Origin: Eucommia ulmoides
Lineage: Eukaryota; Streptophyta; Magnoliopsida; Garryales; Eucommiaceae
DNA: 64,000 nucleotides
Direction of reading: 5' to 3'
Assembly: GCA_016647705.1 (NCBI GenBank)
Contig: CM028340.1
Coordinates: 8,309,001-8,373,000, forward strand
The notes under the pieces are model-generated. The model saw only the letters and a program-made list of their open reading frames with translations, was not told the origin of the DNA and searched no databases. The number at the start of each line of letters is the position of its first letter. Positions within the stretch are counted from its first letter, which is position 1. The translations under genes were made by a program, and so were the position numbers. This document shows positions 34,661 through 46,252 of the stretch, in pieces.

Positions 34661-35680
34661 CTTTAGAACCACCCACTGCTAGAGCTTGTCGTAGGTTTTC
34701 ACTATTCTTTGATTCCAAGTCCAAGTAATACAACTTCTCCCTTCTAATACCACAACCAATTGTTATCCTGGATTTGATGTCCTTAAACACACAAAAATCA
34801 AGTAAAAAAAATTACAATACAAGATAAAATAGTGGTTATTTGAGAAACTGACAAAAGATTATAATTTAAAGATAGAACAACTAAGATTGACTCTAAATTT
34901 AATGTATTGGTGAGAGTCAAAGATCCTTCTCTAATAATTGGGGTGAAAGTTCCATTTGCAATAGATACAAATTTTTGGGTGGAGTGATGGAGTGATGAGA
35001 CTTATCTATAATCATATATCATGTGATCTATTACATCAGAATCAATTATTAATGCATTATTCAAAATAGGTATTGAAATATTTAAAACCTTACCATCATT
35101 GTCTGCAGCTTTTACCAAAGTTGACACGTTGTCAGTGATTTATCTTCCATTTTTATTTAAATAACTGTTGTAGTGAAAGACTTTTGGTGATTTTTCTTCG
35201 CGCGATTAGGATTCCACCATTTTGGATTGCCCATTAGTTCAAAATAATGATTTTTGGTATGACCAATCTTTTGACAATGAGTGCATTTATATAAAAATTT
35301 GTCAACACCATTGGTTAATTTACCATTATTGGGTTATGCTCGATCATGTTGACTCTGATTAGATTGATTCTGAGCCACCATGGTACTAGGTTTAGATGCT
35401 CCACAATTGTTTTTCAAGGTGATACTACGTACTGCCTCCCATCGAACTAATGAGTAACATTCCTCTAGGTTTGGTACCATGTCTCTTTGCAAAATCTCAC
35501 GTCGAATTGAATCAAGGACCTCATCCAATCCTGCGAGAAAGATATGAACTCTTAATTATTCAATAGACTAGCGGTGGGATTTGACATCGTCTAGATCTTT
35601 CATAACCACCTTACCACGATGGTCCAACTCTTGGAAGATTTCAGTTAATTCTCCATAATACACGGAGAGGACTCTCCCCT
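34306..35680 (-). pseudogene. Copia gag, protease and integrase N-part (decayed)
   Basis: Reading the minus strand from 35,680: gag C-terminal segments (KVVMKDLDDVKSHR, then EVLDSIRREILQRDMVPNLE), a zinc knuckle-like CTHCQKIGHTKNHYF whose last Cys is replaced, a protease remnant ALIIDSDVIDHMIYD (family form WIIDSGATDHMT, catalytic DSG damaged), the pre-integrase HASFRYLKRLFSSLFTVVD and SFQCDTY..LAKSHRA, and the integrase start WFVTFIDDCIRMTWLYL next to the solo LTR. Multiple stops. The gag N-terminus and 5' LTR are absent because the CACTA element begins at 35,681. Confidence 0.82.
34601..34656. repeat. (AT)n microsatellite within Copia remnant
   Basis: About 56 bp of alternating AT, preceded by a direct repeat of AAACCGTCGATAGCTCAACC (about 34,559 and 34,581). 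Confidence 0.95.
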
Positions 35681-35829
35681 CACTACAAGAAAAATGGGCT
35701 TTAGCTACAAATTTGTTTTGTAGCGAAAGTGTTATTTTCGTAGCGAAAGAGATTTAGCAATAAAATATCTTTGTAGCCAGTTTTGTCGCCTATGTGCTGT
35801 AGCAGAAGGTATTTGACGACGAATTATAC

Positions 35830-36240
35830 CTTTGTCATGCAAGATTACTCTTTGGCGACGAATTGTTTCGTAGCCAAATTTGTAGCTAAATAATTATATT
35901 TCGTAGCCAAAAAGTCGTTGAAAATGGCAAAAAAAAAATTGGCGACGAACATTTTTCATCGCCAAAACGCAGTTGAAAATAGAAACATTTTGGCTACTAA
36001 CATATTTTGTCGCCAAAACATGGTTGTAAATTGCGGGAAAATATTTTGGCAACGAAATTTTTTTGTCGCCAAATATATGTTTATAAATGGAGGAAAACAA
36101 TCGATGACGAAAATATTTTTGTTGCCAAAACATTATTGAAAATGGTTGGGAAATAACTTGCGAAGAAATTTTTTTGTAGCCAAAAGAATTTAATATTTTT
36201 CTTTTGGCGAGAAATGCATTGGCTACAAAAACAACTTTTG
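35830..36240. repeat. CACTA subterminal repeat array
   Basis: At least eight copies of a motif around GGCGACGAA/TTCGTCGCC, often followed by AAAACATNGTTG, with a loose spacing of 50-70 bp and in both orientations. In CACTA elements such repeats bind the TnpA-type protein; that role is inferred from the family. Confidence 0.75.
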
Positions 36241-36628
36241 TAGTAAATTCCTTTATTTAAGGCGATGAATGTCAATTTGTAGCTACAACCAATCAATAAA
36301 AGGTAAATAAAATTATACAATTACATTAAAAACAAAATATATCAATATACTAATTCTACCAATATCCGTAAACATTAATATGACAAAAACAAAATATGTC
36401 TTACGAAACATCATTAGAAAATAATCAAGAAACAAACGATTGATGTTAATCGATCAATATCACCGATTCCATAATATGCTGAATCTGCAAATTGTTAAAA
36501 AAAAAAATAGAACTTAGAATGAATTAATCATAATTGTAATGTTAAAAAAAATGATTGAACATAATGGGTTACCATGAAGACGAATATTCTGTAGATCCTG
36601 ATTGTTCTCTTGTCATCGATCTCATAAG

Positions 36629-37898
36629 TTATTTCAACTCCGCTAACTCCACTTCCATGGTGTCTATCTTATTTTGTTGATCTTGTAATTTCTGCTCAAC
36701 CTCTTTCGATGTTCCCAGTATGGATGAAATTTTATTTGATGAAGTTCGTCTTGGTCCAAAACCAAGTCCCTTGGTGTAACCGGATGTTCTCCGAAGAATG
36801 TCATTGTATATGCTATCCTCTGTCTCTGGGTTCTCACTTTCTTGGGTATGTTCTAGACGAGCCACCATATTAACCTACAAGCTGTAAATATAATAAAAAT
36901 TTTTGAATTTTATTTACTGATCTTCTTCAACTGCATTATATATCCATTACTCATTTGCTCTCTAATGTGTGATTTGATGTAGATCAATCCTACCCCGAGC
37001 CTACAATTATTGAATTTTCATGTATATCACATACAATAATTGACAATAATTTTTTTAAATTGAATTAGAATAATAGATAAATACAATTTTTCGGAATGTG
37101 GTGCCGAATGACCTTGAGCCTGAAACATGGTTATAGTTGCTTACTTCGATTAGTTGAGTTAGTTGAAAATAATGTCTTTGAATCGGGAATAAAAATATGA
37201 ATACATAAATTAACTAGAAATTAAATACTAAGACTACCTTTAAATTTCGAAAAGAAGACATATCTTCTGCCTCGGTGACTCAAACAAACCACATAGGCTT
37301 AACCAATTATCCAATTGTATATCTAGCTTATATGGATGTTGACATGGATCATTTCCTTAATTTATCATCCGTTTAAAATGTTGGCCTAAATCAAATTTAT
37401 TATCTCTATACCTATTTGACCACAAAATATTTATGATTTTCTTTACTTTCGACAAATGTAAGCTAGTAATCTCAAGTTTAGCCTTCAAAAATAAAAACAA
37501 AAGAAAAAAATTAAATTATAACAACAATCTCAAATTTATCCTTCAAATAATAAAACATATTAGTAATAAGAATGTTGATAATAAGATAGGTTATGCAATT
37601 ATTAAATTATAGTAGTTATACCTCAAAATGTCCAAGTAATATGATCTTATCTTCATCCGACACTTTCGTCCATGTGTTCACTTCCCTATTCATGGGTGCA
37701 AAATTTCTCATGATATACCACATCTCACTTGAAAACTTACTTGACATATCATCACCCGTTAGCCTATTAAAAAGGGTATCAAATTCAATCTTCAATGAGT
37801 TGTCATTATTAACTTTCAGTAATTTGGTTGTCTTAAGTCCTATAGTTGGTCCACGTTTTTTTGGTGTGAACGCCCTTATTTGTCGACACGGGTTTTAA
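36629..37898 (-). pseudogene. Plant transposase (Ptta/En/Spm-type) gene remnant in CACTA
   Basis: Two minus-strand pieces in order. 37,898-37,593 reads in the antisense of the listed plus frame as RGPTIGLKTTKLLKV, then KFSSEMWYIMRNFAPM, then WTKVSDEDKIILLGHFE, resembling the N-part of the Transposase_24 (Ptta) family. 36,868-36,629 reads NDILRRTSGYTKGLGFGPR, then EVEQKLQDQQNKIDTMEVEL, the C-terminal GLG motif and coiled coil. The pieces are separated by AT-rich, intron-like or decayed sequence. It belongs to the DNA-binding accessory protein class of CACTA elements and not to the DDE transposase, which is not seen here. Probably inactive. Confidence 0.6.
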
Positions 37899-39055
37899 TT
37901 TTTCATTGTTAAATTAATAGTTACTTTAATATAATAAATAATGCAACAGGTTAAGCAAATTGAATAATATAAAGGAAAAAAAATTAACAGTACGCAATCA
38001 ATACAAAAAATAGTGAGTAAAAAATACGGGGATAAAAAAAATCTATCTCCTTTATTAATACATTCCAAAATTCAAACCACAATATTCTTCAAAAAAAATT
38101 ATAGTTTTATTTTTTATAAGAATCGGTTACTAATTCATTAAGTTGCGAACAACGATTGTCGGTACCAAGAAATGGACAAAATGATGGAAATAGAGTCAAT
38201 CAATCTGATTTCCGTGGAGAAACTAAGTGTACGTACCGAGTTTCATAGTTGAAGACGGGCATAGTGTAAAACGAGTGAACTGGGTTTTTCACCTAAAAGT
38301 AGACATATGCGTTGGGATGATGATTTAACATTAAGTAAAACATGAAAACTTAATCATAATTGCCCAAAGGGCTCCATGAAATGTATGTAATAGGAAAACT
38401 TAAAAGAAATCAAAATAATTAGTCATGAAAATTTGTTCATTAGAATCTCTATCTTGATCTCCTCAACGATATCGTTTTCTTTGTTCAAAAATCCAGTTAC
38501 TGTCAACGTCAGTTGCTGATAATCGTTGACCATCACGATTGCCGCCAAGACTTCCACTCCATGCCTCTAGAACACTGCAAAAATCTCTGGCACCAATTGT
38601 CGGTGAAATGCCTATCTTTGAATCCCGAAAAAAACTCATGCAGCTAGAGACGACAACATCGACGATAGAGTTCTAGGTGGTACAGGTGGATAGAACTAGA
38701 TTTCTCACCATTGATTCCGACTTCTTTTGATTTTTCGATGTTGCTCTCTCTTTCTCCTGAACATGTATATACTCAATTGTATATTCCACGATCATCTTTC
38801 TCTTGGCCTACAAATTTTAGAGAGAGAGAGAGAGATAGATTATAATAAAAAAAATTGATTTCAGGAAAAATTTAATTGATGGATTTTCGCACATAGAAAA
38901 AAACACAAAATTAAACCAAACTATATACTGATATTTATGTTTATTCAAAGAGAGAGAAACATACTCTTAAAACATTTGAGATTTTCGATGAAAGCCATTT
39001 CAAAGATCTTAACAAAACCAACAAAAAATTATCTTGATGAGAATATAATAGCTGC
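37899..39055. other. AT-rich sequence, presumed CACTA interior
   Basis: No coding motif recognised. It contains a GA microsatellite (38,821-38,834). It is assigned to the CACTA element only because it lies between the transposase remnant and the start of the Gypsy sequence. Confidence 0.35.
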
Positions 39056-39240
39056 ACCAAGATATCCGTTGCATGTTCTAGTATGCCCAAAATAAGGACA
39101 AGGGCTAAAAGATTCAAAGAAGTACTTAATGGACTAATTCAAGAGATTAATGGAGAAGCCCAAATTAGGCCCAAAGGACGATCAGGGTCTAATCCATCTC
39201 ATCAAGGTAAGCAAATGGGCTTAGGCATGTGTTGGAATAG
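39056..39240 (+). pseudogene. C-terminal end of a Gypsy polyprotein
   Basis: The plus frame starting 39,083 (MPKIRTRAKRFKEVLNGLIQ) resembles the C-terminal tail (xxTRARAKRxKEALxGLxQ) of the Gypsy lineage whose gag follows downstream at 40,526. Only about 40 codons remain. Its place upstream of the LTR suggests that an element of the same lineage once ended here. Confidence 0.5.
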
Positions 39241-39878
39241 GCCTAGGCATAAGACCCACAAAATTTTAGATTATTTATTTTATCAATTAGTCTTTTGAAT
39301 TTAATTTAGGTATTTATTTGATGATCTGTAAGGTATGGTTGTCAATTTGTCTTTTAATTTTTAGACTAGAAGTGTAAGACAAGATAGAAATCTTCATTAT
39401 TCTTTCTTTTGTCTTGTAATGTAAGACATTAGAGTTTCTTTTATTTTTTCATTGTGGCCGTACTGGTCATCGTTACTGTTCATACGCGACACTGTTCACT
39501 AGCTAGGGTTATCCTTTATTGTTAGTCACCTATTTAAGAGAGTTGTATCCCATGAGAAAAATACACTACTTTGATTAATATAATTGTGAGAGTTTTCTCT
39601 TAAGTTCTTCAAAGAACTTTTTCTGAACTTATTAAGATTTTTTTGTGGCGTTCAAATTCTATATCTTTGGTTCTTGATTTGTTACAATCATTGGGACAAG
39701 ATCATTACTTATATCATTGGTTCTCGTTTCATTCATAAACGTTAGGCCAAGGTAATCTATCATAAATTCTGTATTTTCATGTTTTTGTCTTTTCGTTTAC
39801 AAATCTGAATTTAGTTCGATCTTCGCGAAGAAACCCTATATTGGTTTTGGGTTTTATTAATTCTTGGTGAGGTTCGCA
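39240..39878 (+). mobile_element. LTR of the plus-strand Gypsy element
   Basis: The right end GAGGTTCGCA lies two bases before the primer site. Promoter features: GTTACTGTTCATACGCGACA and CTGTTCACTAG motifs (39,471-39,503), a TATA-like CACCTATTTAAGAGAG (39,527-39,542) and a pyrimidine-rich leader. The left limit is uncertain because no TG start was fixed. Confidence 0.55.
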
Positions 39879-39897
39879 TTATTTGGTAATTAGAGCA
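39879..39897 (+). other. Primer-binding site of the Gypsy element
   Basis: TTATTTGGTAATTAGAGC is a decayed TGGTATCAGAGC, complementary to the 3' end of initiator tRNA-Met, directly after the LTR end. Confidence 0.65.
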
Positions 39898-40525
39898 AGA
39901 TTCTCAATCAGGTTTCATCTATCTTTTTTTTTTGTTCATCGTTATCTAGTTATTTCTAATTTTTTGTTCTTGGCCGAATTATATCATCAAATTTGGTCCG
40001 ACTTTGTTTAAAGTACTGTGCATTTTTTTTTTCGTTCTAATCAAATTTGGTTAGATTTCGATAAAAAAAAATATGGTGCATCTTCATCACTGTTCAAATC
40101 TCGATTTAAATTTGCTACTTTTCAAAAAAAAAAAAAAAAAACACAAAAACTGAAAAAAAAAAAAAAAATGGAATAAAAAAACAACAATAAGCAACTATAT
40201 TGGGATTTAAATTCTTATTGTTCAATTCTATAAGCTTATCTTTTGTGTTCTTCTTGTTCACATTTATTTTATCCTAAATCTCTTTCTCAGCGAATCAATT
40301 TGTAGAGTTTGGATTGTCTTGAGAATTTTCTGATTAAGGTTGATTAAGTTTGATAAAGAACCAAAATAGTGAACTAAAGAGTGAAAAAAAGCAAGAGAGT
40401 GTGAGATCATAAGAGAGTAAAAGTTGAATTTGAGTTAAACACGAGTGTGAGTGCATTAATCTTGAGGGAAATGCGTGAGGGAGTATATGTGAGGTTTACT
40501 AACTTTGTTTTGCAGGTTATTAAAC
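39898..40525 (+). mobile_element. Untranslated leader of the Gypsy element
   Basis: AT-rich leader between primer site and gag, with A runs at 40,123-40,168. No gene. Confidence 0.5.
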
Positions 40526-41491
40526 ATGTCTCAATAAACAAACAATTAGTCGTCCGATGAAGCGACGAAAAAGATGGACTTAAAACGTTTCTACAAGGTC
40601 TTGGAGCAAAAGTTTAAACGGTTAAACTCGTGGTTTGATGAATTGTATGACTGACTAGAAAAAAATGAGTCTAATTCACAAAAGGGACATCCACCTAAAG
40701 CTCCTAATGTGCAACAAAGAGATAAGGATCCATCTCAGTTTGAATATGAAGATGATTATAGGGATGATCTAGATGAAGAAGACCGCGTCTCTAATGTGAG
40801 CTTCGACAGATTTAGACGTGGATATAGGAATAGAGGAGATCGGTATGAGGAGAGGATTGATAATAACTTAGGAAGCATCAAGGTGAACATTCCATCTTTC
40901 CAAGGCAAAAATGATCCTGAAGCTTATTTGAAGTAGGAGAAGAGAATGGAGTTAGTGTTTGATTGTCACAATTACTCCGAGTTAAAGAAGGTGAAGTTCG
41001 CTGCCATAAAATTCACCGATTATGCTATTGTATGATGGGATCAACTTACTTTGAGTTGGAAGAGGAATGGTGAAAGACCTATCACGACATGGGAAGAGAT
41101 GAAAATTACTATGAAGACACGATTCATTCCAAGTCACTACTATAGAGACTTGTTCTAGAAATTGAAAAGTCTTACACAAGGTTCAAAGAGTGTGGAACAT
41201 TACTACAAAGAGATGGATATGGCCATGATTCAAGCCAATGTGGAAAAGGACCGAGAAACACCTATGGCTAGGTTTCTAATTGGGCTAAATCGTGACATTG
41301 CAAATGTGGTGGAATTTTAACATTTTGTTGAGTTGAATGACATGGTGCACATGGCCATTAAAGTGAAGAAACAATTAAAGCAAAAAGGTTCCATACGGGT
41401 TGGGCAACAACCGGGTTCTTCTACTTCTTGGAAACCGAATTAAAGCAAGAGGGATGAAAAGCCTAATTTTCAGTCTAAGGCTGAACCTTCT
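40526..41491 (+). pseudogene. Gypsy gag, first part (split by a solo LTR)
   Basis: The frame from ATG 40,526 carries FKRLNSWFDELYD, the charged linker YEDDYRDDLDEEDRV, then the gag core LGSIKVNIPSFQGKNDPEAY, KFAAIKFTDYAIV, TWEEMKITMKTRFIPSHYYR, LKSLTQGSKSVEHYYKEM and RFLIGLNRDIANVVE. Stops interrupt it (for example after AYLK and after YAIV). The reading ends in KPNFQSKAEPS at 41,491 and resumes after the solo LTR at 43,723 as KIHKARGTPNQSK, so gag was continuous before insertion. Confidence 0.88.
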
Positions 41492-43298
41492 TGTAAAACC
41501 CTATTTTTTTTATTTAAGGCGCGTTTTCGCACATTCAGGAAATTACGGGATAGATTGTGTTATTTATTTTTAATGTAAAATTTTAGGGGTTAATTAGAAA
41601 TTTTCAAAATACAAATTGTAAACTTTTGAACTAAATGATTTCAAATTATTAATTAGGGGAGGTTAATGTAATTTGGAAATAATTAATATATATATAATAT
41701 ATATATTTATCTATAAGATAAAGATCAAAAAAAAAAAAAAAGAGAAAAGAGAGAGAGGTAGGTTGGTAGGGGGCTTGTGCTCTCTTTGTCAACACACACA
41801 TATATATATCTCAATTCCTACATTTATGAGGAGCTGAAAAAGATGAGAAAAATAGAAAAATCAGAGAGAAGAAAGACGTGGGTGGTGTGGGTGTGCTCGT
41901 CGTTGATCGCCGCAGTCGTCGCCGGCGGTGGGTTAGAGAGAGAAAATTCGCTGGCGGCGAGAATTCAACATAGAGAACCAGAAACGCAGTGTGGGTGTGT
42001 GTTCGTGTTCTTCTTGTGGGTGTGTGTCGGTCGTTTGGCCGACCAGAAAGTTAGAGAGAGAGAAGGTGGGTTCAACTTTGTGTGTGTGTGTTGCCTAACT
42101 TTTTTGGCAGTATAGGGGCGGCTAGTGTCGATCAGTCGTCCGGGGTGAGTGTTTCATGTGGTGTGTGTGTATCCGGCACTAATCAGTTCGGTGGGTGTTG
42201 TTGGCGTGGGTGTAAAGGTGATCATTTCCATCGCTGGTAAGTGTGCATGTGTGTTTTGGTTGTGGGTGTGTGTGTTTCGAAGGGTATGTGTGCGGGCTCC
42301 GGTCGGGGGTGTGGTCGTCCGTTGTAGGGGTGTGAGCAGGTTGTTGGTCGCTGGCAATTGGTGAAGGAGGAGTGAGAGTTAGTGAGAGAAAGAACGTCGG
42401 CGGCGAGAATTGAAGGAACGGAAAATAAAAACAGGAGAGAAAATGACGTCAGCGGAGCCCAACACAGAACCGAAACAGAAACAAAATCGACTGTGTGCTG
42501 TGTGTGTGTGATCAGATAGTAGTTGTTGCCCCGGCGGTGGGGGCAGAGGTGAAAATCTAGTGAGCAGAGCAGAGCAAAGAATGGGGTGCCGTTCACTGCG
42601 GCGGTAATGGGCGAGAAATAGAACAGAAAACGGGAAAAGAAAGAGAAAGAAAAAGAAAAACAAGAATTACACAAACAACCCCAATAAAATCCAATAAATC
42701 CATCTCGCGGCAAACGAACGATTCGGAACAGATAGAATTCCTAACTTTTTTAATATATGCATTTAATTTTCTCAATGTGACCTTGTGTTATCATTGTTGG
42801 TGTATTTAGCGTTATTTGTTCGCATGCAATCTATTTGATTATATTTTGATTATATGGAAATGTCGCGTGAAATGTATTTGATTATATGGAATCTATTCGA
42901 TTATATGGAAATTAAATGAAAAACATGCTAAGGTGTTTTTATGTGGCTTATTAAATTTAAATGCACGTATTAGAGAGGTTGGAGTTCTACTGAGCATTGG
43001 CTCACAACCCAATAGTTTTTTGTTGTAAGGACGGCTGGGACAAAACGAAGAAGGGATATTTTATTTGAAATTTCGATTTGTAAAAATTTTAATTATTATT
43101 TATTGTTGTAATCGGAGGAAACGATAAGTATAATTATCATAGTCGTTGTGAAATCTCTCTATTTTGAAAATATCGAAAATTTGATTTTTAATGTAATCGA
43201 TTTAAGATAACTTTATTCAAATTAAAGGTAGAAATTGGGTTTTAAATTATAAAGTAGGTAATTATCAATTTTGCCGCGGCATTGTAAATGGAAAGATT

Positions 43299-43335
<37 letters not shown>

Positions 43336-43722
43336 AATGAATTTCTAATTTCTTGTCACCAGTATATATATAATTGCCATCGTAAAATCGACAACTCAAA
43401 TTATCGTTATTACGATAAAATTTACTGAAATTGGTTGATTGAAGATTTGGCTAGTCGGTTTTGGTTTATAAATTGATAAGTAGGATATACCCAATTTGTA
43501 TATAATAACACCGACCATTATATTAGATAAAGAGATGGATATAAATTTGTTTTGAATATAAATTTTAATCATTGTTGTTGATATATTTAAAAAAAAAATG
43601 GTCGCCTTAGTAAATGAAATTTGTTTGGATTTTTACGTTACAAATTATCGGTTATTCGTTTTGGGTAGAAATTATCTATAGGAGAAACCGTAGTAACGGT
43701 CCTGGAAAACCGGGTCGTTACA
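41492..43722 (+). mobile_element. Solo LTR, family A (2.23 kb), inserted in Gypsy gag
   Basis: It starts TGTAAAACCCTA and ends AAACCGGGTCGTTACA. The target duplication is CTTCT (41,487-41,491) against CTTCC (43,723-43,727). It has a TATA-like TA tract (41,684-41,715), then GAGAGA and a G/T-rich transcribed region (41,880-42,400), then the TAGAATTCC segment (42,734) shared with 1,905 and the complement of 32,776. A T run of about 30 lies at 43,300-43,330. Open frames inside come from GT-rich low-complexity sequence. Confidence 0.88.
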
Positions 43723-44401
43723 CTTCCAAAATTCACAAAGCTAGAGGTACACCAAACCAAAGTAAAATCGATTCTCAACCTTCTAGAAATAGAGAAATTA
43801 AATACTTTAAGTGTTTGGGAATATGTCATACTGCATCTCAATGTCCGAATAAACAAGTGATGATTATGAGGGATGATGTAGGCATTGAGATCGAAGATGA
43901 CATGGGTGATGATTTCATGCCACATTTGGAAGATGCACGCGATGTTGAATACCTGGTTGATAAAGAACTTTTGGTTGCAAGAAGAGCTCTTAGTGCGCAA
44001 GTTAAAGAAGATGAGACGATACAACAAGAGAATATCTTTTATACTAGATGTCATGTCAAAGATAAGGTATGTAGCATAATTATTGATAGGTGGAGTTATG
44101 TAAATGTGGGTAGCACTAGTTTGGTAGCTAATGAATTTTCCAACTTTAAAACATCCTAGCCTATATAAGTTACAGTGGTTGAATGATTGTGGAGAAATTA
44201 AAGTGAATAAGCAGGTTTTTGTATCGTTCTCAATTGGAAGGTATAAAGACGAGGTCTTGTGTGATGTGGTGCCAATACATGTAGGGCATATTCTGTTGGG
44301 AAGGCCGTGGCAATTTGATTGGAAAGTAACTCATGATGGTTATACCAATAGATACTCATTTGTACTTAATAAGAAGCCAATTACCCTTGTATCATTAATG
44401 T
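43723..44401 (+). pseudogene. Gypsy gag zinc knuckle and protease
   Basis: After the solo LTR the frame gives REIKYFKCLGICHTASQCPN, a zinc knuckle whose first Cys is replaced by Tyr but which keeps CxxxxCHxxxxC-like spacing (family form CFKCLGRGHIASQCP). It then runs through an acidic linker (DDVGIEIEDDMGDDFMPHLE) to the protease region: IIIDRWSYVNVGST, where the catalytic D-S/T-G is damaged to DRW, then LHRVSF-like sequence and IGRYKDEVLCDVVPIHVGHI followed by LLGRPWQFDW. A frameshift near 44,140 separates the two halves. It ends at KPITLVSL, where the 3.4-kb solo LTR is inserted. Confidence 0.88.
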
Positions 44402-44771
44402 TATAGACACTGCATTTTGTCCCGCCCAGTCACCGTCGAATCAAGTACAAGTTCAGATAAACTTTAAACCTAGGTTTAAGGGAAATGAATTTATACTTTG
44501 GATCACACTGTATAATATAGAAAAATATCAAAAAACATTAGAAAACTCAAAAACTGTTAAATTTAACTAAATTCTGCTAAGTAAAAGTTTCGGGTAAACT
44601 TCGAAAATCCTATAATTTAAGGGGGTCTAAGATGACTTTATTAGAGATTGATTTTCATTAAATCATCTTTAATATAAATAAAAATTAGCAACTACCCTTT
44701 AATCATAGGATATTTCAAACAATTACCTCGGTTACTTACCTTGACCTTGAAACATTTACTATCATTGAATT

Positions 44772-45254
44772 TGTAATAACCCGATTTTCCAAGGCCGCCA
44801 CACAATTTTTCCCCTTGAAGAATTAACATTAAAACCAAATGACCAATAGTTCATTTAATAAAAATCCGAGAAATTTTACAAACTACGACGATAATTATAA
44901 TTATCGAATTTTCGAGGCTTTTACAATAGTGAATAATAAATACAACTATTACAAATAAATAAAAATTCAGATATAATTCCTAACAATATACATAATTAAA
45001 AATCAATCTCCATAATTAAGTATATTAATTATGTGTATATTGTCACGTGTATATTTTCTATAATTATCGACAATACACACACACATATAATACTAACATG
45101 TATTATAATAATAATATACTTATTATTATTATTATGCATGCATTTCAAATGTCTAATTCCGTGGCTCCTAATCCATGATATCAAACACCACCTAACCAAA
45201 GTGGACTTTCCAAATTCTAAATGAATCAGAAACCATCCCAACGGTACATACATA

Positions 45255-45298
<44 letters not shown>

Positions 45299-46111
45299 CA
45301 CACAATTATTACAAATTAACTAGAAATTTAAATAAAATTCATGGCGCAGTTTCATTTTCATCGGCCTTACAATCAAAACTATGGGGTTGTGAGCTAATGC
45401 TCAGTAAAATTTCAACTCCTTTAATACGTGTATCCAATCAAACCCCAAATAAACACATAAAAGTGTGTCTCACATAATTTTCACATAATATTCCTAAATA
45501 CTTAATGAAAATTAATAGTTAAAATTTAACAACAATTTTAGCATGAATTACATAATCAAGAGAGAGATTAAATACAAATATTAAAAGAGTAAGAAATTTT
45601 ACTTGAAATCCGAAACCGAAATCCGAACTGAAATCGATATTGTATTTGATTAGTATTCTCGCAAAAAATTTTTTGATTCTTAATACAGTAACCTTAATAT
45701 ATATGCTATGATTAAGTTTTTTTTTTTTTTTTTATTATTATTATCATCATTATTATTATTATTATTTTATATACTCGTGTTGTGTATATAATTACACAAT
45801 ATATATGTTTTGTGTGTTGTCTTCGTTTTACAAAGACAACACACAACATAATATCAATTTTTTATATATAATATCTATATTTACATAAAATACCCTTTTG
45901 ACATAAAGAAAATATTAATTATTTTTCAAAACTATTAAAAGTATATTTTAAGTAACACAGTAGTCCCAAAACTTTGAAAAATCAATTTAAAATTAACATT
46001 TAATCTAAAAAATTATCAAATATTATTTATACCATAAATTTACAAAATAATCCCAAAAATATTAAACTTTTATAAAATAATATTTTCAAAAATACAAATT
46101 TTCAGGGTACA
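44772..46111 (-). repeat. 3' LTR of the non-coding element (1.34 kb)
   Basis: Aligns by eye with 50,409-53,148 along its full length: CCGATTTTYCARRGCC terminus, the (CA)n stretch near 45,250-45,300, CTACAATCAAAACTRTRGGG, the TTGTGTGTTGTCTT hairpin and the CAAAAATACAAATTTTC end. It lacks the 1.35-kb insertion present in the other LTR. Confidence 0.87.
45810..45846. other. Perfect 14-bp stem hairpin in the LTR
   Basis: TTGTGTGTTGTCTT and AAGACAACACACAA flank a 9-nt loop. The other LTR has the same structure in an extended form at 52,759-52,809. It lies next to the AT-rich promoter-like region and is kept in both LTRs. Confidence 0.85.
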
Positions 46112-46252
46112 ATCTACCCCCTTAAATAAATTTCGTTTTCAAAATTTTGTTCAAACAATAATAATTTAGAATCGCACCACATAATCAAGTTATTTGTACT
46201 CGATTCTAGAACAATTATTTTCTATTTAGGTCCCATGAGTCCAAAATAAAAA

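Larger units (their letters stand above)
35681..39055. mobile_element. CACTA (En/Spm-type) element, one end visible
   Basis: The left end CACTACAAGAAAAATGGGC is a canonical CACTA terminus. Subterminal repeats follow to about 36,240: alternating TTGGCGACGAA and TCGTCGCCAAAA units in both orientations, as in plant CACTA elements. Minus-strand coding remnants of the plant Ptta/En/Spm transposase-associated family lie inside. The other terminus (CTTGTAGTG) was not found before Gypsy sequence starts near 39,060, so the right end is probably lost. The element interrupts the Copia gag at 35,680. Confidence 0.8.

Noticed and set aside
42149-42775. Several open frames up to 163 codons
   Set aside because: By-products of G/T-skewed simple sequence in the family A solo LTR; frames on both strands overlap.
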